Made by a program: the position numbers and the translations under genes. A DNA stretch of 64,000 nt, from positions 124,001 to 188,000 of the forward strand of contig JALHOZ010000005.1 in assembly GCA_022842725.1 (NCBI GenBank). Direction: 5' to 3'. A model generated the notes under the pieces. It did no database searches and had not been told where the DNA came from. It saw only the letters and a program-made list of their open reading frames with translations. Positions 27,565 to 35,941 of the stretch are shown here, one piece after another; position 1 is the first letter of the stretch, and each line of letters opens with the position of its first letter. Origin of the DNA: Saprospiraceae bacterium. GTDB taxonomy: Bacteria; Bacteroidota; Bacteroidia; Chitinophagales; Saprospiraceae.

Positions 27565-28801
27565 ATTCGTAACGGAGTGCTTCGATAGGATCGAGTTTGG
27601 ATGCTTTGAGGGCAGGGTAGAGTCCTGATATCAATCCGACCACAAGGCAAACAACCATGGCGAGGAACATCCAATTCCAGGGAATAAAAAACCGGCCTTT
27701 GACCACAATAGTCACAATGGCACCAAATCCGATACCGAGGATGGTACCGACGACACCGCCCATAAGGCAAATGATGACCGCTTCAATCAAAAATTGGCGC
27801 AGGATAACGGTCCGGGAAGCACCGATGGCTTTTCTGATACCAATTTCTTTGGTTCGTTCAGTTACGGTTACCAGCATGATATTCATAAGTCCGATAGAAG
27901 CGCCCAGCAAGGTAAGCATGGCGATGACTACGGTGCCAATCCTTAGATTGGTTGTCATTTCTTTTAATTGATTGAGGATGCCATCACTTTTTCGGATTTC
28001 AAAATCATTTTCATAACCGATTTTGATTTTTCGTATATTCCTCATGACACCGATGGCTTCATTGGTAGCGTCATCAATCCTGTTTGCTTGTGCAACGGCG
28101 ACGGTGATGTTGTAATTTTTGTCAGCAAAACCATGGAGGACTTTGCCATTGTAGATTGGGATAAAAACCTGACGGTCGTTTGAGCCGCCGCTTGAATTTC
28201 CTTTTTGTTTGAGTACACCGACCACCACATATTTATTGGCGTCCACGAATATGGTTTTTTGAATGGCTTTTTCATGATTTTTTCCAAACAATTCTTCTGC
28301 GATTTCACTCCCTAATATGGCTTTATAACTATTGCTATACGTTTCATTTTGGGTAAAATTTCTGCCAAACTGTATTTCAAAAGCCGTTGTACTCAGGTAG
28401 TTTTCATCGATTCCATTCACTTTTGTTGTTGGGTTGGTCTTTTTTTCTCCGTAACGAACGACAGCATTGCTTACACATCGGGTATCCGTACTGACGATAT
28501 ATCCCTTTTCCTGAAAAAACTGTTTAAAATCGTATGCCTGTTCAAAACTTATAGGATCACTTACTTTTTCAGAGCGCCTGCCCATGGTACGAATGGTTTC
28601 GGATGCCGGTCGCACACTGAATGAATTGGCACCCAACCGGTTGAAGTTGTCGCTCATTGAAAATAAAATACTGTCAATAGCTGTCAGAATACCTACCAGG
28701 CAGGCGATACCGACTGCAATGATGAGCAAGGTAAGAAAGGATCGCAAAAAATTGGACTTTATAGATCCGACCGCAAGTTTTACATTTTCACTAAAATCCA
28801 T
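27563..28801 (-). CDS. ABC transporter permease, MacB/FtsX type
   Basis: A 412-residue permease. An N-terminal helix (residues about 20-42, [18 protein letters not shown]) is followed by a large periplasmic MacB-PCD domain, then three C-terminal helices typical of FtsX. The conserved [15 protein letters not shown] lies after the second helix, and [18 protein letters not shown] closes the protein. Such permeases work with a separate LolD/MacB-type ATPase in lipoprotein release, toxin or peptide export; no ATPase gene is adjacent, so the partner must be elsewhere. Confidence 0.9.
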   Translation of the reverse strand: MDFSENVKLAVGSIKSNFLRSFLTLLIIAVGIACLVGILTAIDSILFSMSDNFNRLGANSFSVRPASETIRTMGRRSEKVSDPISFEQAYDFKQFFQEKGYIVSTDTRCVSNAVVRYGEKKTNPTTKVNGIDENYLSTTAFEIQFGRNFTQNETYSNSYKAILGSEIAEELFGKNHEKAIQKTIFVDANKYVVVGVLKQKGNSSGGSNDRQVFIPIYNGKVLHGFADKNYNITVAVAQANRIDDATNEAIGVMRNIRKIKIGYENDFEIRKSDGILNQLKEMTTNLRIGTVVIAMLTLLGASIGLMNIMLVTVTERTKEIGIRKAIGASRTVILRQFLIEAVIICLMGGVVGTILGIGFGAIVTIVVKGRFFIPWNWMFLAMVVCLVVGLISGLYPALKASKLDPIEALRYE

Positions 28802-28890
28802 GATGGTAAAGAATGAATGGTAAAGTTAATCATTTTTGTCTTTGTGCGATTATTTATTCGAAGTAGGTCATGGTTTTATAGATGAAAAAG

Positions 28891-29010
28891 AAGCTCGGAG
28901 GGGTAAGTTCGGAGCTCCTAGGATGAAGCTCGTAGGTGTTAGTTCGGAGGAGGTAAGTTCGGAGCCCGTAGGAGGAAGCCCGGAGGGGTGAGTTCGGAGC
29001 TCATACCATG
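28891..29010. repeat. G-rich imperfect tandem repeats
   Basis: Units built on AAGCTCGGAGGGGTAAGTTC and GGAGCTC/GGAGCCC recur: 28891-28925, 28926-28953, 28954-28975 (partial) and 28976-29010. Composition (G-rich, one strand) contrasts sharply with the AT-rich flanks. No reading frame uses them. The rest of the 435-bp gap (28802-29236) holds only the promoter of the next gene. Confidence 0.6.
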
Positions 29011-29199
29011 TTTTGTTTAAAGTTTAAAAGTCTAGACGTGTTTTAGACCATCGAAAAATACCTACTCGATCCTAAATTGGTCTTTATATTCAATCATGAT
29101 TTTCACATGGATCAAGTCAACTTTTTATCACCTGGTCAGTAGACTTTAAAATGGTATGTTTTTCTGAACAGGAAACTATTTGTTAAAAAAAATAAAAAT

Positions 29200-29207
29200 T
29201 ATCTTTG
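29200..29207 (+). promoter_or_regulatory. Bacteroidota promoter for rpn-like gene
   Basis: TATCTTTG matches TAnnTTTG; a TTTG at 29179-29182 could be the -33 element (17 bp between). The ATG is 29 bp downstream. Confidence 0.6.
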
Positions 29208-29236
29208 CACCAAAATTACTAAATTAACTTACTATT

Positions 29237-30133
29237 ATGAGATATCTCGACCCTAAAAACGATCTTGTTTTTAAAAAAGTTTTCGGACAACATGCAAATA
29301 TTCTTTTGAGTTTTCTCAATGCAATGCTTCCATTGGATGAAGGACAAGTAGTGCAATATATTGAGTATTTACCTGCGGAATTGGTGCCGGATATACCGGG
29401 TATAAAAAATTCTATTGTCGATGTCAGGTGTATAGATAATCGTGGAAGGCAGTTTATTGTGGAGATGCAAATGCTTTGGACGGATAGTTTTAAAAGCCGG
29501 GTTTTGTTTAATGCCTCAAAAGCCTACGTCAGACAATTGGACAAAGGTGTGGAATACAAGGGGTTAAAGCCTGTGTATGCTTTAAGTCTGATTAATGAAA
29601 TTTTTGATGAGGAATCACCCTTATATTACCATCATTACCGATTGGTGCATACTATCGATCAACATAAAACGATCGACGGACTTCAATTGATTTTTGTGGA
29701 AATACCGAAATTCGCACCAAAAAACATAACGGATAGGAAACTCTTTGTATTATGGATGCGTTATATTTCAGAAATCCAAAATGGTCAGGAAATGATAGAC
29801 GAACAATTATTGAAGGAGTTGCGCTCCGTTCCGGAAATAGCCCAAGCTTTGGAGCTTACCAAAGAAAGTGCTTACACAAAAGCAGAACTTGAAGCATACG
29901 ACAAGTATTGGGATTCTATCCGTACAGAAAAAACACTTATAGCTGACGCAGAGGCCAAAGGTGAAATAAAGGGAAGAGAAGAGGGTGAACAAATTGGGAT
30001 AATTAAAGAAAGAATTTCTGTCATTATACATGGACACAAAAATGGTTTTACTGTACCACAATTGTCGCAAATCACACAAGTTGCAGAACAAGATGTGATT
30101 AATATTCTTAAGGAAAATAAAATGATTAAATAA
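29237..30133 (+). CDS. Rpn-family PD-(D/E)XK nuclease / putative transposase
   Basis: A 298-residue protein beginning with MRYLDPKNDLVFKKVFGQH, typical of the Rpn/PDDEXK_2 family. The core has SIVDVRCIDNRGRQFIVEMQM, in which the Asp and the Glu-x-Gln match the catalytic D...ExQ pattern. The C-terminal third is charged and helical (AEAKGEIKGREEGEQIG), a common variable tail. Family members in E. coli (RpnA) promote RecA-independent recombination; many copies per genome and frequent recent transfer are usual. It has its own promoter. Confidence 0.87.
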   Translation: MRYLDPKNDLVFKKVFGQHANILLSFLNAMLPLDEGQVVQYIEYLPAELVPDIPGIKNSIVDVRCIDNRGRQFIVEMQMLWTDSFKSRVLFNASKAYVRQLDKGVEYKGLKPVYALSLINEIFDEESPLYYHHYRLVHTIDQHKTIDGLQLIFVEIPKFAPKNITDRKLFVLWMRYISEIQNGQEMIDEQLLKELRSVPEIAQALELTKESAYTKAELEAYDKYWDSIRTEKTLIADAEAKGEIKGREEGEQIGIIKERISVIIHGHKNGFTVPQLSQITQVAEQDVINILKENKMIK

Positions 30134-30286
30134 GTAAATTTTTAAGTTGTATTCAGGGTTTATAGTTAATCAGGTTTCTTTTGTTTTTCCTGAATGGATG
30201 TATAAATTGGTGGTAAAGTGGCCTGACTTTAATACTGATTTTGGTCCTTCATCAAGAATATTTTCTCAATCAATAATTTATAATCC

Positions 30287-30841
30287 ATGGGGCCTTTATT
30301 AAAATTTTTCATATTCATGTTTTTATACACTCTTGCGTCGTGCCATTATTTGATGCCAAGTTGTATTGATGGATTTGAATTATATAAAGGCCCAATTATG
30401 ACTCCTCCAAAGTCTAAATTAAAGATAATTGGAGGCGCTTACAAGGCTGAAAACGGTAGTTTTGAAATATTTTTTCTTAATGGTAAATCCAAAAATGGTG
30501 GGATTATTCTAAAGAATGGCAATTTGGATTTTACAGCATTTACTTCAAAAGAAAATTGGCATGAATATTCAATTAAAGGTGATACGATTATTTTTCAAGG
30601 ATTTAATCATCACACATCAGAGCTTTGCAGGAGATGGGTTTTTGAAACAAAAGGGCTAATTACAAGTGATACTTCTTATTCGATTATTTCAACATATGAC
30701 TATAGAAATAATTCTAAGGAGATATATAATCCACCCATATCAATTACATTTTTTCCAATTCAAATTAGGCCTGACAGCACAGTAGCCTGGTATCAAAACA
30801 AATCATGGTATAAGGAACAAGTACACCCACAAAGAAAATAA
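30287..30841 (+). CDS. Putative lipoprotein of unknown function
   Basis: A 184-residue protein with a hydrophobic N-terminus ending in LASC, a plausible lipobox, so it is probably membrane-anchored and exported. The body has several beta-strand-like segments (SFEIFFLNG, GIILKNGNLDFTAF, DTIIFQGFNHH) and ends abruptly without a known domain. I do not recognise a family. No promoter box was identified in the 153-bp gap before it. Confidence 0.6.
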   Translation: MGPLLKFFIFMFLYTLASCHYLMPSCIDGFELYKGPIMTPPKSKLKIIGGAYKAENGSFEIFFLNGKSKNGGIILKNGNLDFTAFTSKENWHEYSIKGDTIIFQGFNHHTSELCRRWVFETKGLITSDTSYSIISTYDYRNNSKEIYNPPISITFFPIQIRPDSTVAWYQNKSWYKEQVHPQRK

Positions 30842-30967
30842 GTAAATTGAATTCAGATAAAATAATTAATTTTAGTAATTAACCTGACTCATTGTAAAAT
30901 TTATACTCTAATGTTATTCCAATGTTTGCTGTTGATAAAAATGGTAAATATTTATTTTTTTACCACA

Positions 30968-31315
30968 TCAGCCCTTCGGGATGTACAAAAACTGGGCGCC
31001 GAGGTCGCTCAAAGAAAAAATACATAAAAACAATTCCGGGTTTTTGTAGTTTTTACGAAAGTCGTCGATTTTGTCTTCGAAGATGATGCCTTTGGTGACA
31101 AACTCTTCTAAAGTGGAAACATTTACGGACCATTTGTAGGTTTTCCGGTCAGCTTCGATCAGCGGAATGCCCATGGCTACTTCCTGTTGGTGAACAACAA
31201 AAATCGGATATTTGGAAACGTTTTCATCCATTACCACTTCGGCAGCCTGCGCCAGAATTTTCCTGTAGGGTTTGAGTTCGTATTCGAGCATTAAAAATTT
31301 GTCTGCGCCTTCCAT
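30968..31315 (-). CDS. Conserved-looking small cytosolic protein of unknown function
   Basis: A 115-residue soluble protein with no signal or membrane segment. It has a compact alpha/beta pattern: LEYELKPYRKILAQAAEVVM, YPIFVVHQQEVAMGIPLI, SVNVSTLEEFV, FLCIFSLSDLGAQFLYIP. It follows rlmD on the same strand after 164 bp that contain a GC-rich structured segment. No function can be given. Confidence 0.6.
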   Translation of the reverse strand: MEGADKFLMLEYELKPYRKILAQAAEVVMDENVSKYPIFVVHQQEVAMGIPLIEADRKTYKWSVNVSTLEEFVTKGIIFEDKIDDFRKNYKNPELFLCIFSLSDLGAQFLYIPKG

Positions 31316-31349
31316 ATTTTACGTTTTTAAGATGATTTATTTTGATTCC

Positions 31350-31440
31350 CTGAGCCCTTGCGACGACAAATCGTCATGCGATAGGGATGGGATCTAGTCA
31401 CAGGTGACGAGACAGGCAGCCCGACCCGAAGGGGATCGCC
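31350..31440. other. GC-rich multi-hairpin intergenic segment
   Basis: In otherwise AT-rich DNA, this stretch folds locally into several hairpins: CCCT...AGGG enclosing GACGA-CAAA-TCGTC, then GTCAC-AG-GTGAC, then a GGC...GCC stem around CCC-GAA-GGG. It lies between rlmD and the 115-residue gene, so it may be a 3' or 5' regulatory RNA element or a dispersed palindromic repeat. No Rfam family was assigned. Confidence 0.4.
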
Positions 31441-31479
31441 CAAATAATACACATGTTTTATATCATGACTCATTTCTGA

Positions 31480-32892
31480 TCACTGATTTTTGAGGACCAA
31501 CCGGGCCACACATTCGATGTGGTGGGTATGCGGAAACATATCGACGGGTTGGATGTCGGTGACATCGTATTTTTCTGACAAAAGGGCAAGATCGCGGGCC
31601 TGGGTCGCCGGATTACAACTGATATACACCAATCGGGGAGCAGCAAGTTGGAGGAGGGTGTTGACCACATCTTCGTGCATGCCAGCCCGCGGCGGATCGG
31701 TGATGATGACATCGGGTTTGCCGTGTTTTTCTGCAAAAGCAGGATTGAGGATGTTTTTGACATCACCGGCATAAAAAACGGCATTTTTTACTTCATTACG
31801 TTCCATATTTTCGATGGCGTCATCGATGGCGGCCTCTACTTCTTCGATGCCGACCACCTGTCTGACCTTGTGGGCCACGTAGAGTGCAATACTGCCCAAA
31901 CCCGTGTAAAGATCGTATAGGTTGTCTTCGGCTTTGAGATCTGCGTAGGACACTGCAATGTCAAACAAACGGATGGCTTGTCGGGTATTGGTTTGAAAAA
32001 AGGACTTGGGACCGATGCGGTAGGTGATATCACCGAGGGATTCTTCGATATAATCTTTGCCTTTGAATACAAAAACTTCCTGGTCAAAAATGGTATCGTT
32101 GAGCTTTTGATTGATGACATATAAAAACGACTGAATCTCCGGAAATCTTTCAGCTACTGCCTTCATCAGACCTTCGATTTTGGCTTTGTCTTTGTGACCA
32201 AAAATCATGATGACCATCCACTGACCGAGCGTGGTATTGCGCACGATCATATTGCGCATATCGCCTTTGTGGGTCTTAGTATCATAGTAGGTGAACCCGT
32301 TTTCCAACGTGTATTGGCGAACAAAATTTCTGATTTCGTCGCTTTTAGAAGCCTGAAGATGACAGGTCTGTATGTCGACGATTTTGTCATGGAATCCCGG
32401 TCTGTGAAAACCAAGTGCCGGTGTCTGCAGATTGACCGCTTCACTTGCGGCTTCTTCGTTGGTGATCCATCTTTTGTCTGAAAAACTGTATTCAAGTTTG
32501 TTGCGATACCTGAAGATTTCATCACAACCGATGATGGGACGGACGAGTTCGGGGTTGAGTTTGCCGATCCGCTGCATTACATCTCTGACGACGACAAACT
32601 TATGTTCCAATTGTTTTTCGTAAGAAAGATGTTGCCATTTGCAACCACCGCAGACTCCAAAATGCTGACAAGTCGGTTCTATTCTGTCTTTTGATAAAGA
32701 ATGAATCTGAAGCGGAATGCCTTCGTAGTAAGACTTTTTTTTGCGAAGGACGAGGATATCAGCGACATCGCCCGGCACGAGATTGTCTACAAATACGATA
32801 TGACCTTCGGCAGTTTTGCCGATAGATTTTCCCTTGTCAGCAATCCCAATGATGTTGACATTGTGCAAGGTGATTTTTTTTCTTTTTGCCAT
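31480..32892 (-). CDS. rlmD: 23S rRNA (uracil-C5)-methyltransferase, RlmD/TrmA family
   Basis: A 470-residue SAM-dependent methyltransferase. An N-terminal TRAM domain is followed by the 4Fe-4S cysteine cluster CQHFGVCGGCKWQHL (near residues 94-108). The C-terminal Rossmann domain shows LYDLYTGLGSIALYVA, VIITDPPRAGMH and the catalytic YISCNPATQARDL. It would methylate a uridine in 23S rRNA; the iron-sulfur cluster favours RlmD or RlmC over TrmA, but the exact position is inferred. Its ATG is 2 bp after the S46 peptidase stop, so the two genes are co-transcribed. Confidence 0.9.
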   Translation of the reverse strand: MAKRKKITLHNVNIIGIADKGKSIGKTAEGHIVFVDNLVPGDVADILVLRKKKSYYEGIPLQIHSLSKDRIEPTCQHFGVCGGCKWQHLSYEKQLEHKFVVVRDVMQRIGKLNPELVRPIIGCDEIFRYRNKLEYSFSDKRWITNEEAASEAVNLQTPALGFHRPGFHDKIVDIQTCHLQASKSDEIRNFVRQYTLENGFTYYDTKTHKGDMRNMIVRNTTLGQWMVIMIFGHKDKAKIEGLMKAVAERFPEIQSFLYVINQKLNDTIFDQEVFVFKGKDYIEESLGDITYRIGPKSFFQTNTRQAIRLFDIAVSYADLKAEDNLYDLYTGLGSIALYVAHKVRQVVGIEEVEAAIDDAIENMERNEVKNAVFYAGDVKNILNPAFAEKHGKPDVIITDPPRAGMHEDVVNTLLQLAAPRLVYISCNPATQARDLALLSEKYDVTDIQPVDMFPHTHHIECVARLVLKNQ

Positions 32893-32894
32893 GA

Positions 32895-35102
32895 TTATGT
32901 GGTCTTTTTCTTTTTTTTCTTTTTGCCTTTAGGTACGACGATTTTCATTTCGTTGATGAGCCTGTCAGCATCGGCATAGATGTCAACAACCCAAAGAATG
33001 TATCGTGTGTCTACCATAATATTGCGACATATGGAAGGATCGTAATTGATGTCTGACATGGTCCCTTCCCAGACACGGTCAAAATTGATGCCGATGAGAT
33101 TTCCGTACGCATCGATGGCGGGACTGCCGCTGTTTCCGCCGGTGGTATGGTTTGAAGCGACAAAACAAACCGGAAGTTTGCCGGAAGCATCGGTGTAATC
33201 TCCGAAATTGCCGGCTTTGACCAGGTCAATATAACGTTGCGGAAGGTCAAACTCGTAATCACCCGGTACATATTTTTCCATCACTCCGTCGACATACGTC
33301 ATGTGATCGTATCGCATAGCATCTTTCGGGCTGTAGCCGTTGACCTGACCGTAGGTTACACGCATAGTGCTGTTGGCGTCGGGGTAAAATCTTTTTTCCG
33401 GAAAGGTTTCAAGCAAAGCCTGGGTATACAAAGCCTGTTTGAGGTCGATTTCGGCTTTAAACTTGTTGTAAGGCGTGATAAAATGTTGGTTGGCGTGTTT
33501 GGCCCATTCCATTACGGTTGCAAAAAGCGGATCTTTTTTGATGATGTCGGTAGCAGTTTTGGCATCTTTGGCAAAAACGGCTGTTAATTCTCCGGGAGAA
33601 GTAAGCGAAGACTGCATGAAGAGGTCATTGACCATAGCGGTATAAGATTCGTCTGAAGACATTCCGAGGCTGCTTCTTCGGAGGAGTTCGGGAACAAATT
33701 TTTCCGGAAGTTTGTCGACATATATCCGGAGCAGGGCGGCAAATTTTTCCGCATCGATTTGCGTATTGAGGTCTTTGAAAAAAGGTTCGAGTCCGCCTTT
33801 AAGGCTGGTTAATTGTTTTTGGTATCCGGCTTCGCCATTATTGTCATAAGCATTAACGAGACGTTGCAGGGTAAACATGTAGGAAGTGAGCTCCACATTT
33901 CGTTGTACGATTTCCGAATAATATTCTCTGGCGAGTGCATAGGATGAGATGGAATCATACAAAGTATTTAATTCCGGAAGCAGGTTTTTATAGGGAGAAT
34001 CAGCTTTCAGTCGTGAAGAAAAATCTTTTTCGAATAAAGCTTTTTTGTTCAGGGCGTTGGATTTTTTCAGACCGAGATTTTCGCCGATCCATTTTTTGTA
34101 GGCATTGGCAAGAGAAGCGTATTTGGCGGCGTACTGGATTTTGGTTTTTTCGTCTTTACGCATGTACTTGTCCATGATGCCGAGGGAAGTTTCGCGGATG
34201 GCGATACGTGCCGGATTGATTTCATGCAGGATTTGGTCCACCGCTATTTCCGGAAGATATTGGGTGGTTCGTCCCGGAAAACCGAAAACCATGGTAAAGT
34301 CACCCGGTTCGACACCACCTTTTGATACCGGAAGAAAGTGTTTTGGTGTGTAGGGAATGTTGTCTTTGCTGAATTCGGCAGGTTGGTTGTTTTTGTCAGC
34401 ATAGATGCGGAAAAAAGCGAAGTCACCTGTGTGTCTCGGCCAGACCCAATTGTCAGTGTCGGCACCAAATTTTCCGATAGATTCCGGCGGTGTGCCGACG
34501 AGGCGAACATCGGAAAAAGTCGTGGTGACGAAGGCAAAATATTGGTTTCCGTCATAAAAAGGGCGGACGAATACCTTTTGGAATTTGTCCAGTTTATAGG
34601 AAGTAGTGACACCTTCCAGGTTTTTGTCGATGATGGATTGGCGTTCTTTGGCCGACATATTTTTGGTCACGCCGTTTAATACTTTTGGGGTTACGTCATC
34701 GATATAATTGATAAACGTTGCAGTAAGACCCGGATTTGAAAGTTCTTCGTCAAAGGAGCGCGCCCAGAAACCATTTTTGATAAGGTTGTTTTCTACGGTT
34801 GAATGTTGCTGAATCTGACCGAAACCACAATGGTGATTGGTGAGCAGGAGTCCTTGGGAAGAGATCACTTCCGAAGTACAAAAACCACCAAAATGAACGA
34901 TGGCATCTTTGAGAGAGCCTTTGTTGATGCTGTAAATATCTTCTGCAGAAATCTTCATGCCCATAGACTTCATCTCCTTTTCGTTGAGGAGTTTGAGGAG
35001 TTGAGGCAACCACATGCCTTCCCCCGCGAAGGTAACGGTTGAAACAGAGAGCAGAAGGGTAAAAACCAATAAATAACGATTCAGACCGGAATAAAAAACC
35101 AT
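32895..35102 (-). CDS. S46 family dipeptidyl-peptidase (DPP11-like by specificity residue)
   Basis: About 735 residues with a signal peptide (LLVFTLLLSVSTVTFAGEG). S46 enzymes are Bacteroidota periplasmic exopeptidases that remove N-terminal dipeptides. The catalytic His is in LLTNHHCGFGQIQ, the Asp region in WPRHTGDFAFFRIYAD, and the nucleophile in TTGGNSGSPAID. Eighteen residues after that Ser is Arg (NFDRVWEG), the position where DPP11 has Arg673 and DPP7 has Gly, so Asp/Glu-specific DPP11 activity is predicted. The longer frame starts inside the promoter box, so the ATG at 35102 is used. The C-terminus is a Lys-rich tail. The rlmD gene follows 2 bp later. Confidence 0.9.
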   Translation of the reverse strand: MVFYSGLNRYLLVFTLLLSVSTVTFAGEGMWLPQLLKLLNEKEMKSMGMKISAEDIYSINKGSLKDAIVHFGGFCTSEVISSQGLLLTNHHCGFGQIQQHSTVENNLIKNGFWARSFDEELSNPGLTATFINYIDDVTPKVLNGVTKNMSAKERQSIIDKNLEGVTTSYKLDKFQKVFVRPFYDGNQYFAFVTTTFSDVRLVGTPPESIGKFGADTDNWVWPRHTGDFAFFRIYADKNNQPAEFSKDNIPYTPKHFLPVSKGGVEPGDFTMVFGFPGRTTQYLPEIAVDQILHEINPARIAIRETSLGIMDKYMRKDEKTKIQYAAKYASLANAYKKWIGENLGLKKSNALNKKALFEKDFSSRLKADSPYKNLLPELNTLYDSISSYALAREYYSEIVQRNVELTSYMFTLQRLVNAYDNNGEAGYQKQLTSLKGGLEPFFKDLNTQIDAEKFAALLRIYVDKLPEKFVPELLRRSSLGMSSDESYTAMVNDLFMQSSLTSPGELTAVFAKDAKTATDIIKKDPLFATVMEWAKHANQHFITPYNKFKAEIDLKQALYTQALLETFPEKRFYPDANSTMRVTYGQVNGYSPKDAMRYDHMTYVDGVMEKYVPGDYEFDLPQRYIDLVKAGNFGDYTDASGKLPVCFVASNHTTGGNSGSPAIDAYGNLIGINFDRVWEGTMSDINYDPSICRNIMVDTRYILWVVDIYADADRLINEMKIVVPKGKKKKKKKTT

Positions 35103-35135
35103 AACCTTTGATTTTAGATATTCATAAAATGAGTA

Positions 35136-35143
35136 CAAAGGTA
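35136..35143 (-). promoter_or_regulatory. Bacteroidota -7 box for S46 peptidase-rlmD
   Basis: The minus strand reads TACCTTTG, 33 bp upstream of the ATG at 35102. The longer reading frame would begin with the TTG inside this box, which argues against that start. Confidence 0.6.
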
Positions 35144-35290
35144 GGTAAAAAATAGTGGACGATATGCAATTTTATGGTGAAAATGGAAGGTGGGAAAGGT
35201 GTTAGCTACTAAGTAATAGGTGCTAAGTTTAGGCACTGTTTCTGGGTTTGTTGTGAATTTGTAGCACAAAACGAATTGATTTTTGATGAT

Positions 35291-35941
35291 TCACGTTGGT
35301 ATAAGGTTATATTCCAACGCAGTACGAACCATCCCAGCGGTATTTTTGGCACCAAGTTTAATCATGATGTTCCTTCGGTGTGTTTCGACGGTGCCAAAGC
35401 TGATAAAAAGTGTTTCGGCAATTTCCTGAGTGGTTTTTTCGCCTACAATCATTTTCAAGATTTGAATTTCGCGATCTGAAAGTTTTGGAAAAGGAGAATT
35501 GGTGATTTTGGATGACTTGCCGGACACATCATTAAACAATATATTATTTGTTATTTCCTGACTCAGGTATTTTTTACCTGCCATGACGTCTTCGATTGCC
35601 TGAATAATTTCTTCTTTTGCTGCATTTTTATGAAGGTAACCATCTGCACCGCTTTTAAACATAAGTTTGATCATATTACTTTCTCCATGCATGGAGAGTG
35701 CGATAACTTTGATATGATTAAAAGAATTTTTTAATCTTTTACATGTTTCAATTCCATTTAATTCAGGCATGTTAATATCCAGTAATACAACATCAACATG
35801 GTCTCCCAAATCCGGAAATTCAAGCAATTCTTTGCCATTGACAAATGAAGCAATTACTTCCAGATTTTGGTATTCCGAAAGCAACAATTTTATTCCTTCA
35901 GCGACAAGCTGATGGTCGTCAGCGATACAGATCCTGATCAT
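35291..35941 (-). CDS. NarL/LuxR-family response regulator
   Basis: A 216-residue regulator with a receiver domain (ICIADDHQLVAEG; phospho-acceptor Asp55 in VVLLDINMPELNG; the switch Lys in YLHKNA). A LuxR-type helix-turn-helix at the C-terminus shows LSDREIQILKMIVGEKTTQE and GTVETHRRNIMIKLG. It overlaps the histidine-kinase gene by 4 bp (ATGA type), so the two are a translationally coupled pair. The regulon is unknown. Confidence 0.95.
   Translation of the reverse strand: MIRICIADDHQLVAEGIKLLLSEYQNLEVIASFVNGKELLEFPDLGDHVDVVLLDINMPELNGIETCKRLKNSFNHIKVIALSMHGESNMIKLMFKSGADGYLHKNAAKEEIIQAIEDVMAGKKYLSQEITNNILFNDVSGKSSKITNSPFPKLSDREIQILKMIVGEKTTQEIAETLFISFGTVETHRRNIMIKLGAKNTAGMVRTALEYNLIPT

Noticed and set aside
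28802-29236. tRNA or ribosomal RNA fragment in the G-rich gap
   Set aside because: No cloverleaf or conserved rRNA text could be found.
35103-35138. Longer start of the S46 peptidase
   Set aside because: The TTG is inside the TACCTTTG promoter box.
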